From UBA8752 sp002172485 (GTDB lineage Bacteria > Bacteroidota > Bacteroidia > Flavobacteriales_D > Sanyastnellaceae), in contig JBELJZ010000004.1 of NCBI GenBank assembly GCA_042089915.1, forward strand, positions 67,283 through 131,282: 64,000 nt of DNA, given 5' to 3'. Under the pieces are notes generated by a model. That model had not been told where the DNA came from. It saw only the letters and a program-made list of their open reading frames with translations, and made no database searches. Positions 44,274 to 53,005 of the stretch are shown in pieces (the first letter of the stretch is position 1; each line of letters begins with the position of its first letter). The position numbers were made by a program, and so were the translations under genes.

Positions 44274-45317
44274 ATGAAGGCGTCCTTCACCTTGATTGCA
44301 GGCCCGTGCAGTGCGGAATCTAGAGAACAGGTCCTTGCTGCGGCGGAGGGCCTGAAGGACGCGGGCCTGTCGTATTTCAGGGCGGGCATCTGGAAACCCC
44401 GCACCCGGCCCGGCGCTTTTGAAGGGGTCGGTAGCACAGGGCTCCCCTGGCTTCAAGAGGTCCAACGAGAGGTTGGACTGAAGGTCTGCATCGAAGTGGC
44501 CAAACCCCGCCACATCGAAGAGGCACTCGAGGCGGGCATCGACATGGTCTGGGTGGGAGCACGCACCACGGCCAACCCGTTCCAGGTGCAGGACATCGCA
44601 GATGCACTGCAAGGCGTCAACATCCCTGTGGCCGTCAAAAATCCGACCCAGCCCGACCTCGCGTTGTGGAGTGGTGCAGTAGAGCGGATGCAGCGCGCTG
44701 GGATACAGGACTTGATGGCCGTCCACCGTGGGTTCACGGTCCACGGTCAGAAGACGTATCGGAACGCCCCCCTCTGGCAGATTCCCATCGATTTTCGAAA
44801 TGCCCACCCGGACATTCCCTTGTTGAATGATCCCAGCCACATCACGGGCCAACGCGACATGGTGCCCGACGTGGCCCAGATGTCTGTGGATCTCGGATTT
44901 GACGGACTGATGGTGGAGGTCCACCCCGATCCCGATCAGGCTTGGACAGATGCAGCACAACAGCTGACTCCGAAGCGGTTCGTGGAGTTGTTGCAAGAGC
45001 TGGACTTCCGCTCGGATGCCCAAGGGGCGACCCATGAGCGGCTCGCTGCCCTCCGCTCTGAAATCGACGTCATTGACGAGGCGTTGGTCGAGCTGTTGGC
45101 GCGCCGAATGGGCGTGTCGGAGAACATCGGCCTCTACAAAAAGGACCATGGGTTGACCATCCTACAGAACGCCCGTTGGAAGCAAATCCTGCGCCAGAGC
45201 GCGCAGCTGGCAGAAGGTCAGGGGCTGGATGCCGCGTTCATCGAAGACGTCTACAAGGCCATTCACCAAGCCTCCATTGCAGCGCAGCGGAAAGTGATCC
45301 GCGACCGGTCCAAATGA
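44274..45317 (+). CDS. Bifunctional DAHP synthase / chorismate mutase
   Basis: A 347-residue enzyme of aromatic amino acid synthesis. Residues 1-255 are a type I-beta DAHP synthase (LIAGPCSAESREQVL, then FRAGIWKPRTRPGAFEGVG, then LMVEVHPDPDQAWTDAAQQL), joining PEP and erythrose 4-phosphate. About 260-347 is an AroQ-type chorismate mutase (RLAALRSEIDVIDEALVELL, RRMGVSENIGLYKKDHG). The fusion is typical for Bacteroidota and lets the mutase domain mediate feedback. ATG 44274 follows TTTCTTTG by about four bases. Confidence 0.95.
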   Translation: MKASFTLIAGPCSAESREQVLAAAEGLKDAGLSYFRAGIWKPRTRPGAFEGVGSTGLPWLQEVQREVGLKVCIEVAKPRHIEEALEAGIDMVWVGARTTANPFQVQDIADALQGVNIPVAVKNPTQPDLALWSGAVERMQRAGIQDLMAVHRGFTVHGQKTYRNAPLWQIPIDFRNAHPDIPLLNDPSHITGQRDMVPDVAQMSVDLGFDGLMVEVHPDPDQAWTDAAQQLTPKRFVELLQELDFRSDAQGATHERLAALRSEIDVIDEALVELLARRMGVSENIGLYKKDHGLTILQNARWKQILRQSAQLAEGQGLDAAFIEDVYKAIHQASIAAQRKVIRDRSK

Positions 45318-45320
45318 AAA

Positions 45321-45346
45321 CAGCCCCCACCCGAAGGTGGAGGCTG
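45321..45346 (-). terminator. Terminator of tRNA-Pro
   Basis: A hairpin CAGCC-C-CCACC-CGAA-GGTGG-A-GGCTG followed on the minus strand by TTTT, nine bases past the tRNA 3' end and only 3 bases after the DAHP synthase stop. Confidence 0.75.
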
Positions 45347-45354
45347 CATGGAGG

Positions 45355-45427
45355 TCGGGATGACTGGACTCGAACCAGCGACCTCGTCGTCCCGAACGAC
45401 GCGCGCTACCAACTGCGCCACATCCCG
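45355..45427 (-). tRNA. tRNA-Pro (anticodon CGG)
   Basis: A 73-base cloverleaf on the minus strand with acceptor CGGGATG/CATCCCG and discriminator A. The anticodon loop TTCGGGA is closed by CGTCG/CGACG, and the T-loop is TTCGAGT. No CCA is encoded. It reads CCG. Confidence 0.93.
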
Positions 45428-45460
45428 ATGGCCTTCTCATTTGAAGGGCCGCAAAGATAA

Positions 45461-45580
45461 GGATTCCGCTTGGAAGGTTTGGGGCACAACTCGAGCCCGG
45501 CGGACCTCGATGGCAACAATCAGGTGGATGTGGGCGACGCCCTGATGTTCCTTTCGGATCAAGGCTCTCCCTGCGATTGA
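45461..45580 (+). pseudogene. Orphan dockerin-like C-terminal remnant
   Basis: Directly beside tRNA-Pro, the plus strand has a 39-codon frame following a TAA stop and lacking an ATG. It encodes ADLDGNNQVDVGDALMFLSD ... SPCD then stop, which matches the terminal EF-hand-like module of the secreted proteins at 28.5 and 38.1 kb. No matching body of a gene lies upstream because the tRNA is there. The simplest reading is the 3' stub of a secreted-protein gene lost by recombination at the tRNA. Confidence 0.6.
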
Positions 45581-45606
45581 ACTCGGAGCGGGCTACCTTG
45601 CCCGCC

Positions 45607-46644
45607 ATGCGGACTTTCTTCCTTTTTGGCTTCCTTGCGGGAGCCGCATCCCTCTGCGCCCAGACCCCGAGCAACATCGAAGCGGTCGAGTATGATCCAG
45701 CGGGCAACCAGTGGTTTGTGTCCAATGGCAGCAGCCTTCTGGTGACGCCCGACCAGGGGGCCAACTGGAGCTTTTTCGGCGAAGCCCAGGCCTCCCATGG
45801 CATGGAAGTGCTGAATGGTCACCTCTTCGCCATCGGCAACAATGTCATCCGGGCATACGACCTCGATACGGCGGAGGAAGTCGGGATGCTGACCATTCCC
45901 GGCGTCGCCTTCCTGAACGGCATGGGAAGCCACAGCAATGGCATGCTGGTCGTGAGCGATTTCTGGAGCAATCGCCTCTATACCGTAGATGTCAACGAGC
46001 CTCAACAGATGTCCCACACCCTGCTCGCTGGCAACTTCGGCGCCACGCCCAATGGTGTGGTCATCGATGAGGCCGGCAACCGCGCCATCGTGGTGTGCTG
46101 GGGCAACAACGCCGACATCCTGTCCTTCGACCTCGAAAGTGGCGACATGACCACATTGGTCAACGGCACGGGCCTCGGCAACCTCGACGGAATCGATGTG
46201 GACGGTTCAGGTCAATATTATGTGAGCTCCTGGTCCCCGACCCGCATCACCCGCTTCAGCAGCGACTTTGCCGACACCGAGACGGTCGTGACTGGAGCCG
46301 CTGGGCTATCCAGTCCAGCGGACATCAGCTACGCCATCGGAATCGACACCCTCGGGGTCGCCAATTCGGGAACGGACGAAGTGACCTTCCATGGATTTGA
46401 GGGGACGCCATCCACCGTCAAGGAGCCGGCCCTGTGGACGGCGGCTCATCGGGGGCGTCTGCTCCAGGTGACACTTCCAGCAGGGTGCCTGGTGGAATGG
46501 GCCGCCTATGACGTGGCGGGACGCGAAGTGATGCGCCGCAGCGAATGGCTTCCCGCTGGCACCACCTCGGTGGCTTGGCCGCTGGAGGGAGCCGGCGGCA
46601 TTGTCCGTGTGGTCTCCAGCGGACGAGCCATCAACGTGCGCTGA
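45607..46644 (+). CDS. Secreted NHL/SMP-30-like beta-propeller protein with T9SS type A-like tail
   Basis: A 345-residue exported protein with signal peptide (MRTFFLFGFLAGAASLCAQ). Propeller-type repeats follow (GNQWFVSNGSSLLVTPDQGA, MLVVSDFWSNRLYTVDV, NLDGIDVDGSGQYYVSSWSP). The C-terminal 75 residues (EWAAYDVAGREVMRRSEWLP, then GGIVRVVSSGRAINVR) look like a type A sorting domain. SMP-30-like propellers can hydrolyse lactones, but no metal-site motif can be confirmed. ATG 45607 is preferred over 45577. Confidence 0.75.
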   Translation: MRTFFLFGFLAGAASLCAQTPSNIEAVEYDPAGNQWFVSNGSSLLVTPDQGANWSFFGEAQASHGMEVLNGHLFAIGNNVIRAYDLDTAEEVGMLTIPGVAFLNGMGSHSNGMLVVSDFWSNRLYTVDVNEPQQMSHTLLAGNFGATPNGVVIDEAGNRAIVVCWGNNADILSFDLESGDMTTLVNGTGLGNLDGIDVDGSGQYYVSSWSPTRITRFSSDFADTETVVTGAAGLSSPADISYAIGIDTLGVANSGTDEVTFHGFEGTPSTVKEPALWTAAHRGRLLQVTLPAGCLVEWAAYDVAGREVMRRSEWLPAGTTSVAWPLEGAGGIVRVVSSGRAINVR

Positions 46645-46650
46645 TCGGCC

Positions 46651-47475
46651 TCAGCTGTCCTTCTTCTTGCCGGGCTTCCGGAAACGATAGCGGTACCGGA
46701 CGCCCACCGTCCATTCGACGGCTCCGGTCAGGCGCAGGTCGTCGATTCCGGCGCCAATCTGGCTCAGCGCTACGCCCGGGGGCGCCGGATTGTATCGGCT
46801 CACCCAATCCCGCTGGACAAAGAGGGTCACCTTCTGGCGCTTGGCCGTCTTGCGGTCTGTGGCCAGTCTCAAGCGCCACGCCCCGTCCGGTTGCCAATCC
46901 TCCGGGACGCGGTCAAGGAACCGCTCCACCGAAATGGCGGGGTCCCATTTCCAGCCCTTGATGTTGTATTCCACCGTTCCCTTCAGACGATAGGTTCTCC
47001 GACGGCCGTAGGTGGCCGGATCTGCGCCGGTCTTCAGCGCCAGGGCAGATTGCCGCTGGCATCGGGCCCGGCCCGAAAACTGCCATCGGCCGAGGTCTCC
47101 CTCCACGCCGTAGTCGATCTGCCAACGGATCAGGCGGTCCACCCCCTGAACATCGCCAGCCCTATCGGGTCTGTGGGTGTGCCTCACCCCGACACTGATG
47201 CTCTGTGCTTCCACAGCGGCACTCCCTTTCGGGCTCCATTCCACCTCTCCCTGAAGAAAGCGCCGGTCGAACTCGGTGAAATCCTCTGACCAACGCCATT
47301 GGTGCTGGAGCGAGACTTTCATGCTGCGCAACGGCCGATGCTGCAGGGTCAATCCCGTCCAGCCGCGCCACTCGGTGGTGTCCTGCTCTCCTGCGCCCCC
47401 GCCGGGTGGCGTGATGACCTGTGCGGACAGGGTGCCGCACAGGAGGCTCAAGAACAACAGGGAGGCGCTTCTCAT
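46651..47475 (-). CDS. Outer-membrane beta-barrel-like protein (DUF2490-like)
   Basis: A 274-residue exported protein with signal peptide (MRSASLLFLSLLCGTLSAQ). Long amphipathic beta strands with repeated W, R and Y (HQWRWSEDFTEFDRRFLQGE, YGVEGDLGRWQFSGRARCQR, AVEWTVGVRYRYRFRKP) are like DUF2490-type barrels of Bacteroidota. It is the last gene of an operon with the VTC and DUF4956 genes; its ATG overlaps the DUF4956 stop as TGATG. The role is unknown. Confidence 0.65.
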   Translation of the reverse strand: MRSASLLFLSLLCGTLSAQVITPPGGGAGEQDTTEWRGWTGLTLQHRPLRSMKVSLQHQWRWSEDFTEFDRRFLQGEVEWSPKGSAAVEAQSISVGVRHTHRPDRAGDVQGVDRLIRWQIDYGVEGDLGRWQFSGRARCQRQSALALKTGADPATYGRRRTYRLKGTVEYNIKGWKWDPAISVERFLDRVPEDWQPDGAWRLRLATDRKTAKRQKVTLFVQRDWVSRYNPAPPGVALSQIGAGIDDLRLTGAVEWTVGVRYRYRFRKPGKKKDS

Positions 47476-48074
47476 CAGACGCCGTCTGTGGGGTCGATGT
47501 GCTCGGAGTGGTCTTCCCCCTTGTAGGAGACCTTGATGACCGCGGTCTCCCGCAGCAGGTCCACATTGCCGATCTCCATCCGCTCGACCTTCTCTCCAAT
47601 GCGCTGGCCCAAGTCCTCCATGAGCTCCTCGCGCCGTCCCTCCTGCAGGAGTTCAATCCGGTCGTACACCACACGTTTGGTCACCAGGTGCTCCACGAAG
47701 AGCAATCGCTCGAGCACGAAGGCGATGGCCCACATAAAGGAATTGCCGATGGCCACGTCCACGATGCCCATGGCCATCGGGGCCAGCGCATTCATCACCG
47801 CCATGGCGATGACCAGGAACAGGTAGGTCATTTCCCGGATGGGCACCGGGTTGGTGCGGTACCGGATGATACCGAAAATGGCGAACAGTCCCAAGGCGAA
47901 GGCCAAGTCGAGCTCCACACCACTGAGCATCCGGCAGAGCAGGAACACGGAGGCGGAGACCATGGTGAAGGTGAACACGTAATCCCTTCGCTTGGCCTTG
48001 GATTGGTAGATGAGCCGGACAATGATCCAGCATGACAGGAGGTTGGCTGCGAAATGCAGGGCGATTTCGGTCAT
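47475..48074 (-). CDS. DUF4956 integral membrane protein
   Basis: A 199-residue protein. Four or so hydrophobic helices occupy the first 120 residues (LLSCWIIVRLIYQ, FTFTMVSASVFLLCRML, LDLAFALGLFAIFGIIRYRT, YLFLVIAMAVMNALAP), with the family's FGIIRYRTNPVPIREMTYLF loop. A cytosolic C-terminal domain follows (VYDRIELLQEGRREELMEDL). DUF4956 genes commonly sit beside VTC polyphosphate polymerase genes, as here, where the gap to the VTC gene is 1 base. It may form the membrane part of a polyphosphate-synthesising complex. Confidence 0.85.
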   Translation of the reverse strand: MTEIALHFAANLLSCWIIVRLIYQSKAKRRDYVFTFTMVSASVFLLCRMLSGVELDLAFALGLFAIFGIIRYRTNPVPIREMTYLFLVIAMAVMNALAPMAMGIVDVAIGNSFMWAIAFVLERLLFVEHLVTKRVVYDRIELLQEGRREELMEDLGQRIGEKVERMEIGNVDLLRETAVIKVSYKGEDHSEHIDPTDGV

Positions 48075-48075
48075 G

Positions 48076-48882
48076 TCACGTTTTGGCTTGCAGGTCCTCG
48101 GCCCAGGAGCGAGCGTCTTGCAACCGGCGATAGGTAGAAAGATAAGTGCGGCCCGCAATGTCCGGGTCGCACATGAGCCGGGACACCGTGTACTTGCTCA
48201 CACGCGTCTTCCGCCCGACAATGCCCTGCCGTCCATCCTTGCCCCGGAGCCAGCGTTGTGCGGGGCCGTATCGATCTGGCCGAGGCTGCTTGACCTCGAT
48301 GATGGCGAGGCCTTCCAGCAAACTTTGCGGTGCCTCTCCGTGCAGTCCACAAGTCAAGCCGCGGTCGATGGTGACCCGCTCCTTGCGGTCGAAATCGACC
48401 AGCGTCAGGCGTTGGAACCCGCCATGGAGTCGCGGCTCCAAGTCCATGTTCTTGACATGCTGGGCCAGGAATGTGTGCTCCTGCGCATCCAACTGCACCC
48501 CCTCCCCGGTTCTCCGCATACGGTCCTTCAAGGTCCGCCCACCGGGGAAGCGCCGCTTGACCTCGAGAAAGGACATGCCATTGCTGCCATACGTCCGGGT
48601 GCGGACTTTCATGCGGCGCGACCGGCCCCGAAGGTGGTCGAGCAAAAAGTCATCGCCTGGTGGCTCGTAGTAGACGTTGTCGTATCGGGCGTCCCATTGG
48701 CCTTCCACTTCCAAAAGGTGGGCATGGCCCTTCATGGCGTCCACCAGACCGGGCAACCAAGACTCCGGCACCACATACTTCGCGTCGAAGCGGCGCATAA
48801 GCTGCACACTGTCCATGCGCTCCAAACCCGCGCGCCTCATAGCGTCACAAGCCAACTGCAAATTCTCAATCAAGGTGTTCAT
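48076..48882 (-). CDS. VTC-domain (polyphosphate polymerase-like) protein
   Basis: A 268-residue VTC tunnel-fold protein. Basic residues that line the phosphate tunnel in the family are visible in RRFDAKYVV, RSRRMKVRTRTYG, FLEVKRRF and LAIIEVKQPRP (the acidic metal ligand lies in IEVK). VTC domains make polyphosphate from ATP. Together with the downstream DUF4956 gene this suggests membrane-coupled polyphosphate synthesis; the outer-membrane-like third gene is a puzzle. ATG 48882 follows a candidate -7 (TATTTTCC) by about 20 bases. Confidence 0.85.
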   Translation of the reverse strand: MNTLIENLQLACDAMRRAGLERMDSVQLMRRFDAKYVVPESWLPGLVDAMKGHAHLLEVEGQWDARYDNVYYEPPGDDFLLDHLRGRSRRMKVRTRTYGSNGMSFLEVKRRFPGGRTLKDRMRRTGEGVQLDAQEHTFLAQHVKNMDLEPRLHGGFQRLTLVDFDRKERVTIDRGLTCGLHGEAPQSLLEGLAIIEVKQPRPDRYGPAQRWLRGKDGRQGIVGRKTRVSKYTVSRLMCDPDIAGRTYLSTYRRLQDARSWAEDLQAKT

Positions 48883-48930
48883 CCCCTCGGGCATCGGGGG
48901 AAAATACAACCTCGGGCGAGCAATGGTTGC

Positions 48931-50466
48931 TCAGGCCCGGCTCGATCGGGCGTGGTGTTGGTTCAAAGCCACATCCCGCAGGGCATGACCTTGAATCTTG
49001 TCGACGTAAGCGAATCGCCGGGCACCGGCTGCAGTGTGGAAGACCAAGTGACCGATGGAGCGCCGCTCCAAGAATACGAGCCGCTTCCATTCCACGCCCT
49101 GCAACTGGGCCATGCGCAACACGGTCCTGCGGCGCCAAAACCACCCGCGTTCCAAGACGATGGTGTCCTCATGGGCCGTCAAGCGCAAAGAGCCGAACCG
49201 CTTTGCGGTGGTGAAGCCCGTGAAAGCGAGCCACATGGCAGTGGCCAGCCCTGCTCCCGCCGCTGTCCACACCAGCCAAAACAGCGCAGCTGGCGTTACA
49301 GCGGCCAGCCACAAGAGCCAGCGCAGTCGTCGGACCGGCTGGATTTCCAACATCGGTGGCGCTTGCAGGTCGGGATAGACGGCCTCTTCAAACTGCGTCC
49401 GGTGGTTCGCCTCCATAGCAGGTAGGAACACCCGCAGGCCGCCAGTGGTCGCGCTCTCCGCCATGGCCTGCCGAACTTCCAGGGTTTCGAAACCGAATTT
49501 CCGGCGGATCCAATTGCTGCGCCACTCGGTCAGGTGGATGCGGGCAAACGGCACTTCGAATGCTTGCCGGCGAAGCAAACCCATCTCGGCGTGCAGCCCT
49601 TCCGCGCCGATGCCGCTCTTGAGGTTAAAGTATTTCAAGATCGCGGTGCCCATCGAAACGGCGATGCCGCCCATTAAGAACAAGAGGATACCTGGAATGA
49701 GGAGCAGAAAAAAGGCCACTCCGATCAGCGGCGCTGCAATGGCCGGCAGGGACTCCATCCACGCGGTGATTTGTTCCGGAACGTTCCCCAATCCGTAAAG
49801 CACCAAAGCCAATCCGGCGAAGGCATTGCGCAAGTGGTTCTGCGAAAGCCCCACCTTGAGCAGCGCCCCCCATCCGAGGTTGACCAGTTCCTTTTGCGGC
49901 TCGTGAACCACAGGTTCTGCCTTGCGCTCGGCGAATGCCTCCCCTTGAAACACCTCGTGTCCTCCTTCATCCTCGGCAGCGCTGCCCTTCCCTTGTACAT
50001 CCTCTGCTGGCGCTGAGGCGGATGCCGTGGACCGCAGGATGGTCTGGAGCTCCGCAGCCTCGTCTTTCCGGATGGCCACAAGCTGCAATTCGCTGCCCGA
50101 AGAGCCCGCTGTGTCCACCCGAACTCCGGTCAACCGAAAGATTTGCTGCAGTGGGCCTTGGTAGAGCTGAATGGTTTGGATGCGCTCGAAGGGAACCTGC
50201 AGGCGCTCCCGTCGCAACACCCCTTTCTCCACCACAAGGACTTGTCCTTCGACACTGAACCGAAAGCGCAGGTAGTACAGGATGGCGTAGGCGGAGGAGA
50301 CGGCCACGAAGATGCCGACCGTGAGCAGACCATTGCGCACCACATTGTCTCCAAACGAACCCACCACCAAGGCCGGCCAGAACTGCTGGGCGAACTTGAA
50401 AATGAATTGGGCGGCCAGGATGAGGACCCCCAGAGGGTGTTGGCGACGGGGCTCGGTGAAGGGCAT
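48931..50466 (-). CDS. PH-domain membrane protein (YdbT-like)
   Basis: A 511-residue protein with three bacterial PH (bPH2) repeats between pairs of hydrophobic helices. Landmarks are FRFSVEGQVLVVEKGVLRRE with PFERIQTIQLYQGPLQQIF, then MGLLRRQAFEVPFARIHLTE, then LTAHEDTIVLERGWFWRRRT. It pairs with the shorter YdbS-like gene upstream, the usual two-gene arrangement. The role is unknown; some relatives protect against envelope or bacteriocin stress. Its start overlaps the stop of the YdbS-like gene as TGATG. Confidence 0.85.
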   Translation of the reverse strand: MPFTEPRRQHPLGVLILAAQFIFKFAQQFWPALVVGSFGDNVVRNGLLTVGIFVAVSSAYAILYYLRFRFSVEGQVLVVEKGVLRRERLQVPFERIQTIQLYQGPLQQIFRLTGVRVDTAGSSGSELQLVAIRKDEAAELQTILRSTASASAPAEDVQGKGSAAEDEGGHEVFQGEAFAERKAEPVVHEPQKELVNLGWGALLKVGLSQNHLRNAFAGLALVLYGLGNVPEQITAWMESLPAIAAPLIGVAFFLLLIPGILLFLMGGIAVSMGTAILKYFNLKSGIGAEGLHAEMGLLRRQAFEVPFARIHLTEWRSNWIRRKFGFETLEVRQAMAESATTGGLRVFLPAMEANHRTQFEEAVYPDLQAPPMLEIQPVRRLRWLLWLAAVTPAALFWLVWTAAGAGLATAMWLAFTGFTTAKRFGSLRLTAHEDTIVLERGWFWRRRTVLRMAQLQGVEWKRLVFLERRSIGHLVFHTAAGARRFAYVDKIQGHALRDVALNQHHARSSRA

Positions 50467-51020
50467 CAGTCCAAAGAGCGCGTGTCCAGTACAGAGCGGA
50501 GCCGATTGGCTTCCCCCTCCTCCAATCCTGCAATGCGCAGGTTTCCGCTGCCCCCAGCCGTGAAGAGCTTCAGGTGTTTCAGGCCGAAGGCGCGTGCCAC
50601 GGGACCTTGAACCAGCTCCAAGTGCTGGATTTGCGCGTACGGAACGGTCACGGTGCTTCGGCTGAACCAGCCGGAGCGATAGGTGATGTCCCGTTCACGC
50701 ACCGCATAGCCTCTGCGTGGAAAGCCGAGCCACTCTTCGGTCAACCAAAAAAGCCCCAGAATGGCTTGCACACCGAGAGAGATCCACCAGAAATCGAATT
50801 CCATGTCGGCGAACGCCTCCTGCTCCGGAAACACCAGCTTCAGGATGAAGGGGGATACGACGAGCAGGGTTAGACCACATTGGGTCAAGGCCCAAACCAA
50901 CAAGCGCAGCGTTCGGTATCGGGGCGATACGCCCGTGTACTTCAGCGCCTCGAGTTGGGGAACCTGCGTCAAGTCGATGGCGGAATTGGCGGGCACATCC
51001 ATGCCCACCAAGGTCGGCAT
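50466..51020 (-). CDS. PH-domain membrane protein (YdbS-like)
   Basis: A 184-residue protein: two hydrophobic helices (LLVWALTQCGLTLLVVSPFI and FWWISLGVQAILGLFW), then one bPH2 domain (RRGYAVRERDITYRSGWFSR, VPYAQIQHLELVQGPVARAF). It is the partner of the downstream YdbT-like protein. The ATG at 51020 overlaps the stop of the kelch-protein gene by one base; an internal ATG at 51002 is an alternative. Confidence 0.83.
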   Translation of the reverse strand: MPTLVGMDVPANSAIDLTQVPQLEALKYTGVSPRYRTLRLLVWALTQCGLTLLVVSPFILKLVFPEQEAFADMEFDFWWISLGVQAILGLFWLTEEWLGFPRRGYAVRERDITYRSGWFSRSTVTVPYAQIQHLELVQGPVARAFGLKHLKLFTAGGSGNLRIAGLEEGEANRLRSVLDTRSLD

Positions 51021-52867
51021 CAATCCAATTGGACCAACACCCGCCGAATGCCCTTGTCGGTGTGGGCCACGACAATGTATTGGCCTGCATTCAGATCTGG
51101 CCGCGGCATCCGGTTCCCCAGCACTTCCCCACTGCGGGACACCTCCCTGCCGGCCATGTCCAGCCAGGTCATGGATACCACCTGGGGACCACTCCATTGG
51201 AAATGGTCTGAAATGGGGTTGGGGGCAATGCGGAATTCATCCTCTGCCCACTCCCCCACGCTGGCCAACGGCGCGCAGGGCGACTCGACCACCCAGCGGT
51301 AGAAGTAGTAATGGTACTCCGAGGGCGAATCCGTGGTGTTGCCCGTGATGCTCATCCGGTCGGCCACGGCAATGGGGAATGCGCCCGCCGGCACCGCGTT
51401 GTTGCGGAACAGCCCTTGGTTGTCCCCTTCGATGCCCATGGCGAAGTCGGTCCCGTTGGGGATCTCCACCCCGATGGGCAGGGTGTTCCACCCGGCGGAC
51501 AGCGTGAAGGGCTCCTGAAAGAGCGTCGCCCCGCCAGCATCCCGCACGTAGACATCGATCGTGAATGCCACGTCGGCCTGGACATCCACGCTGGTCAGCA
51601 CCGTCGGTTCGGACACCGAGAACAGCATGTCCCAGCTGTCGTTGTAATGGAACCCTCCACCCCCGAGCTCCGCCGTGGAGATGGGGCCACCGAGGGCCAT
51701 GTCCGTGTTGGCTTGGGCGTCATAGTACTCGGAGGTCTCATCCGTGCACCCGAGAATGGGCGCGATGCAGGAGCCATCCGATTGGCATGCCGCGGGGTCA
51801 TAGTTGACTGCGGTCTCCACCATACAGCCCGCCACATAGCAGCACGTGCCATCGTCGGTCACGGCCTCCGGCGAGAAATTGACGGCTTCCGGATCGGTGC
51901 AGCCGCAGTCCGCCGACAGGGAGAAGCGCCACAAGTCGTGGTGGAAGGTGTCCGTGGCGCCCTCCAACCCGCCGGTCAGATAGGCGTGGCACCCCAGCAC
52001 AAAGCTGCCCGGTGCCCAGCGCGCACCCCCCGGGTGCGGCTCGAGTTCCGTCCATGCATCGGCAGCCGGATTGTATTCCCAGAATTCGCCATCGTCAAGC
52101 GGGCCATGGTTGTCCCCATCGCCACTCAGGACGTAGCCCTTGCCGTCCGCTGCGAATTGCGTGCCCGCCACCCGGGCCTCGCCGGGGAAATCGTCGAGCT
52201 GCGTCCAGGTGTCGGTGGCGGGGTCGTAGGCGTGGAAGTCGCCGTAAATGGTCAGCGCACCATTTTGCGAGTCACCGTGGCCCATGCCCACATAGGCGAT
52301 GCCATCGATGCCGAAATAGAACGGGTGATGCCGGTCACCCGCCGTGAAGGGCGCCAGCTCCTCCCAGCTGTCCGAGGCGATGTCGTATCCCCACCAATCG
52401 CCGAGGTTGCCGTTGTCGTTGCTGCCCAAGCCGACAAACACCTGACCGCCCGTGAGGACCATGGCCGGGTGATTCCGGCCGTCGCCAGGAAAGGACGCCA
52501 TCTCCGTCCAGGCCCCCGTCACCATGTCGAGGTGCCAGAAGTCGGTCGGGTATCCGTTGTCGTTGGAGCCGAAGCCCACGTAAGCGTCATCGCCTTCGCA
52601 CACCCCGTAGCCATAGCCGCGTCCTCCACCCGGGAAAGCATCGAGCTCCTCCCACGTGTCACTCGCCGCATCGTAGCGGTGCACGTCCGCCAGATTGAGC
52701 GCCGCGAAACCGGCCTGCCCCGCAAGCACATAGGCATATTGATCGTTGGCCACCGTGATGGGGTGGTGACGTCCATTGCCATTGGGCGAAGACAATTGCA
52801 CCCAGTCTTGGGCCGAACCGAATTTGGACATCGCCAGCAAGGCGAGCAGGGAAAGAAGTCGAATCAT
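51020..52867 (-). CDS. Secreted kelch-repeat protein with GCTDP Cys repeat and T9SS type A domain
   Basis: A 615-residue exported protein. The signal peptide (LLSLLALLAMSKFGSA) is followed by six or so kelch blades of the galactose-oxidase-propeller type (VHRYDAASDTWEELDAFPGG, FWHLDMVTGAWTEMASFPGD, WWGYDIASDSWEELAPF, EFWEYNPAADAWTELEPHPG). A Cys repeat (CGCTDPEAVNFSPEAVTDD, then MVETAVNYDPAACQSDGSC) comes next. A beta-sandwich precedes the C-terminal type A sorting domain (DHFQWSGPQVVSMTWLDMAG). It is the first gene of an operon with the two PH-domain genes. ATG 52867 is preferred over 52885. Confidence 0.83.
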   Translation of the reverse strand: MIRLLSLLALLAMSKFGSAQDWVQLSSPNGNGRHHPITVANDQYAYVLAGQAGFAALNLADVHRYDAASDTWEELDAFPGGGRGYGYGVCEGDDAYVGFGSNDNGYPTDFWHLDMVTGAWTEMASFPGDGRNHPAMVLTGGQVFVGLGSNDNGNLGDWWGYDIASDSWEELAPFTAGDRHHPFYFGIDGIAYVGMGHGDSQNGALTIYGDFHAYDPATDTWTQLDDFPGEARVAGTQFAADGKGYVLSGDGDNHGPLDDGEFWEYNPAADAWTELEPHPGGARWAPGSFVLGCHAYLTGGLEGATDTFHHDLWRFSLSADCGCTDPEAVNFSPEAVTDDGTCCYVAGCMVETAVNYDPAACQSDGSCIAPILGCTDETSEYYDAQANTDMALGGPISTAELGGGGFHYNDSWDMLFSVSEPTVLTSVDVQADVAFTIDVYVRDAGGATLFQEPFTLSAGWNTLPIGVEIPNGTDFAMGIEGDNQGLFRNNAVPAGAFPIAVADRMSITGNTTDSPSEYHYYFYRWVVESPCAPLASVGEWAEDEFRIAPNPISDHFQWSGPQVVSMTWLDMAGREVSRSGEVLGNRMPRPDLNAGQYIVVAHTDKGIRRVLVQLD

Positions 52868-53005
52868 GGATCGTCGTGACAGCAAAACAACAGATGAAAC
52901 CCCTTAGGGTTGCGCTTGGAGGAAATCTTCCATCCACAGCAGTCATTTCGCCTTCCCGCCGTTGCATCCACGAAGGTGCCGTTGCCTTCCGATTCACCAC
53001 CCACC

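Noticed and set aside
45348..45545. 65-codon frame across tRNA-Pro
   Set aside because: It runs through a well-formed tRNA gene and is in a different frame from the dockerin-like remnant.
51311..52879. 522-codon frame opposite the kelch-repeat gene
   Set aside because: Arg/His/Val-rich without domains; repetitive kelch blades produce long antisense frames.
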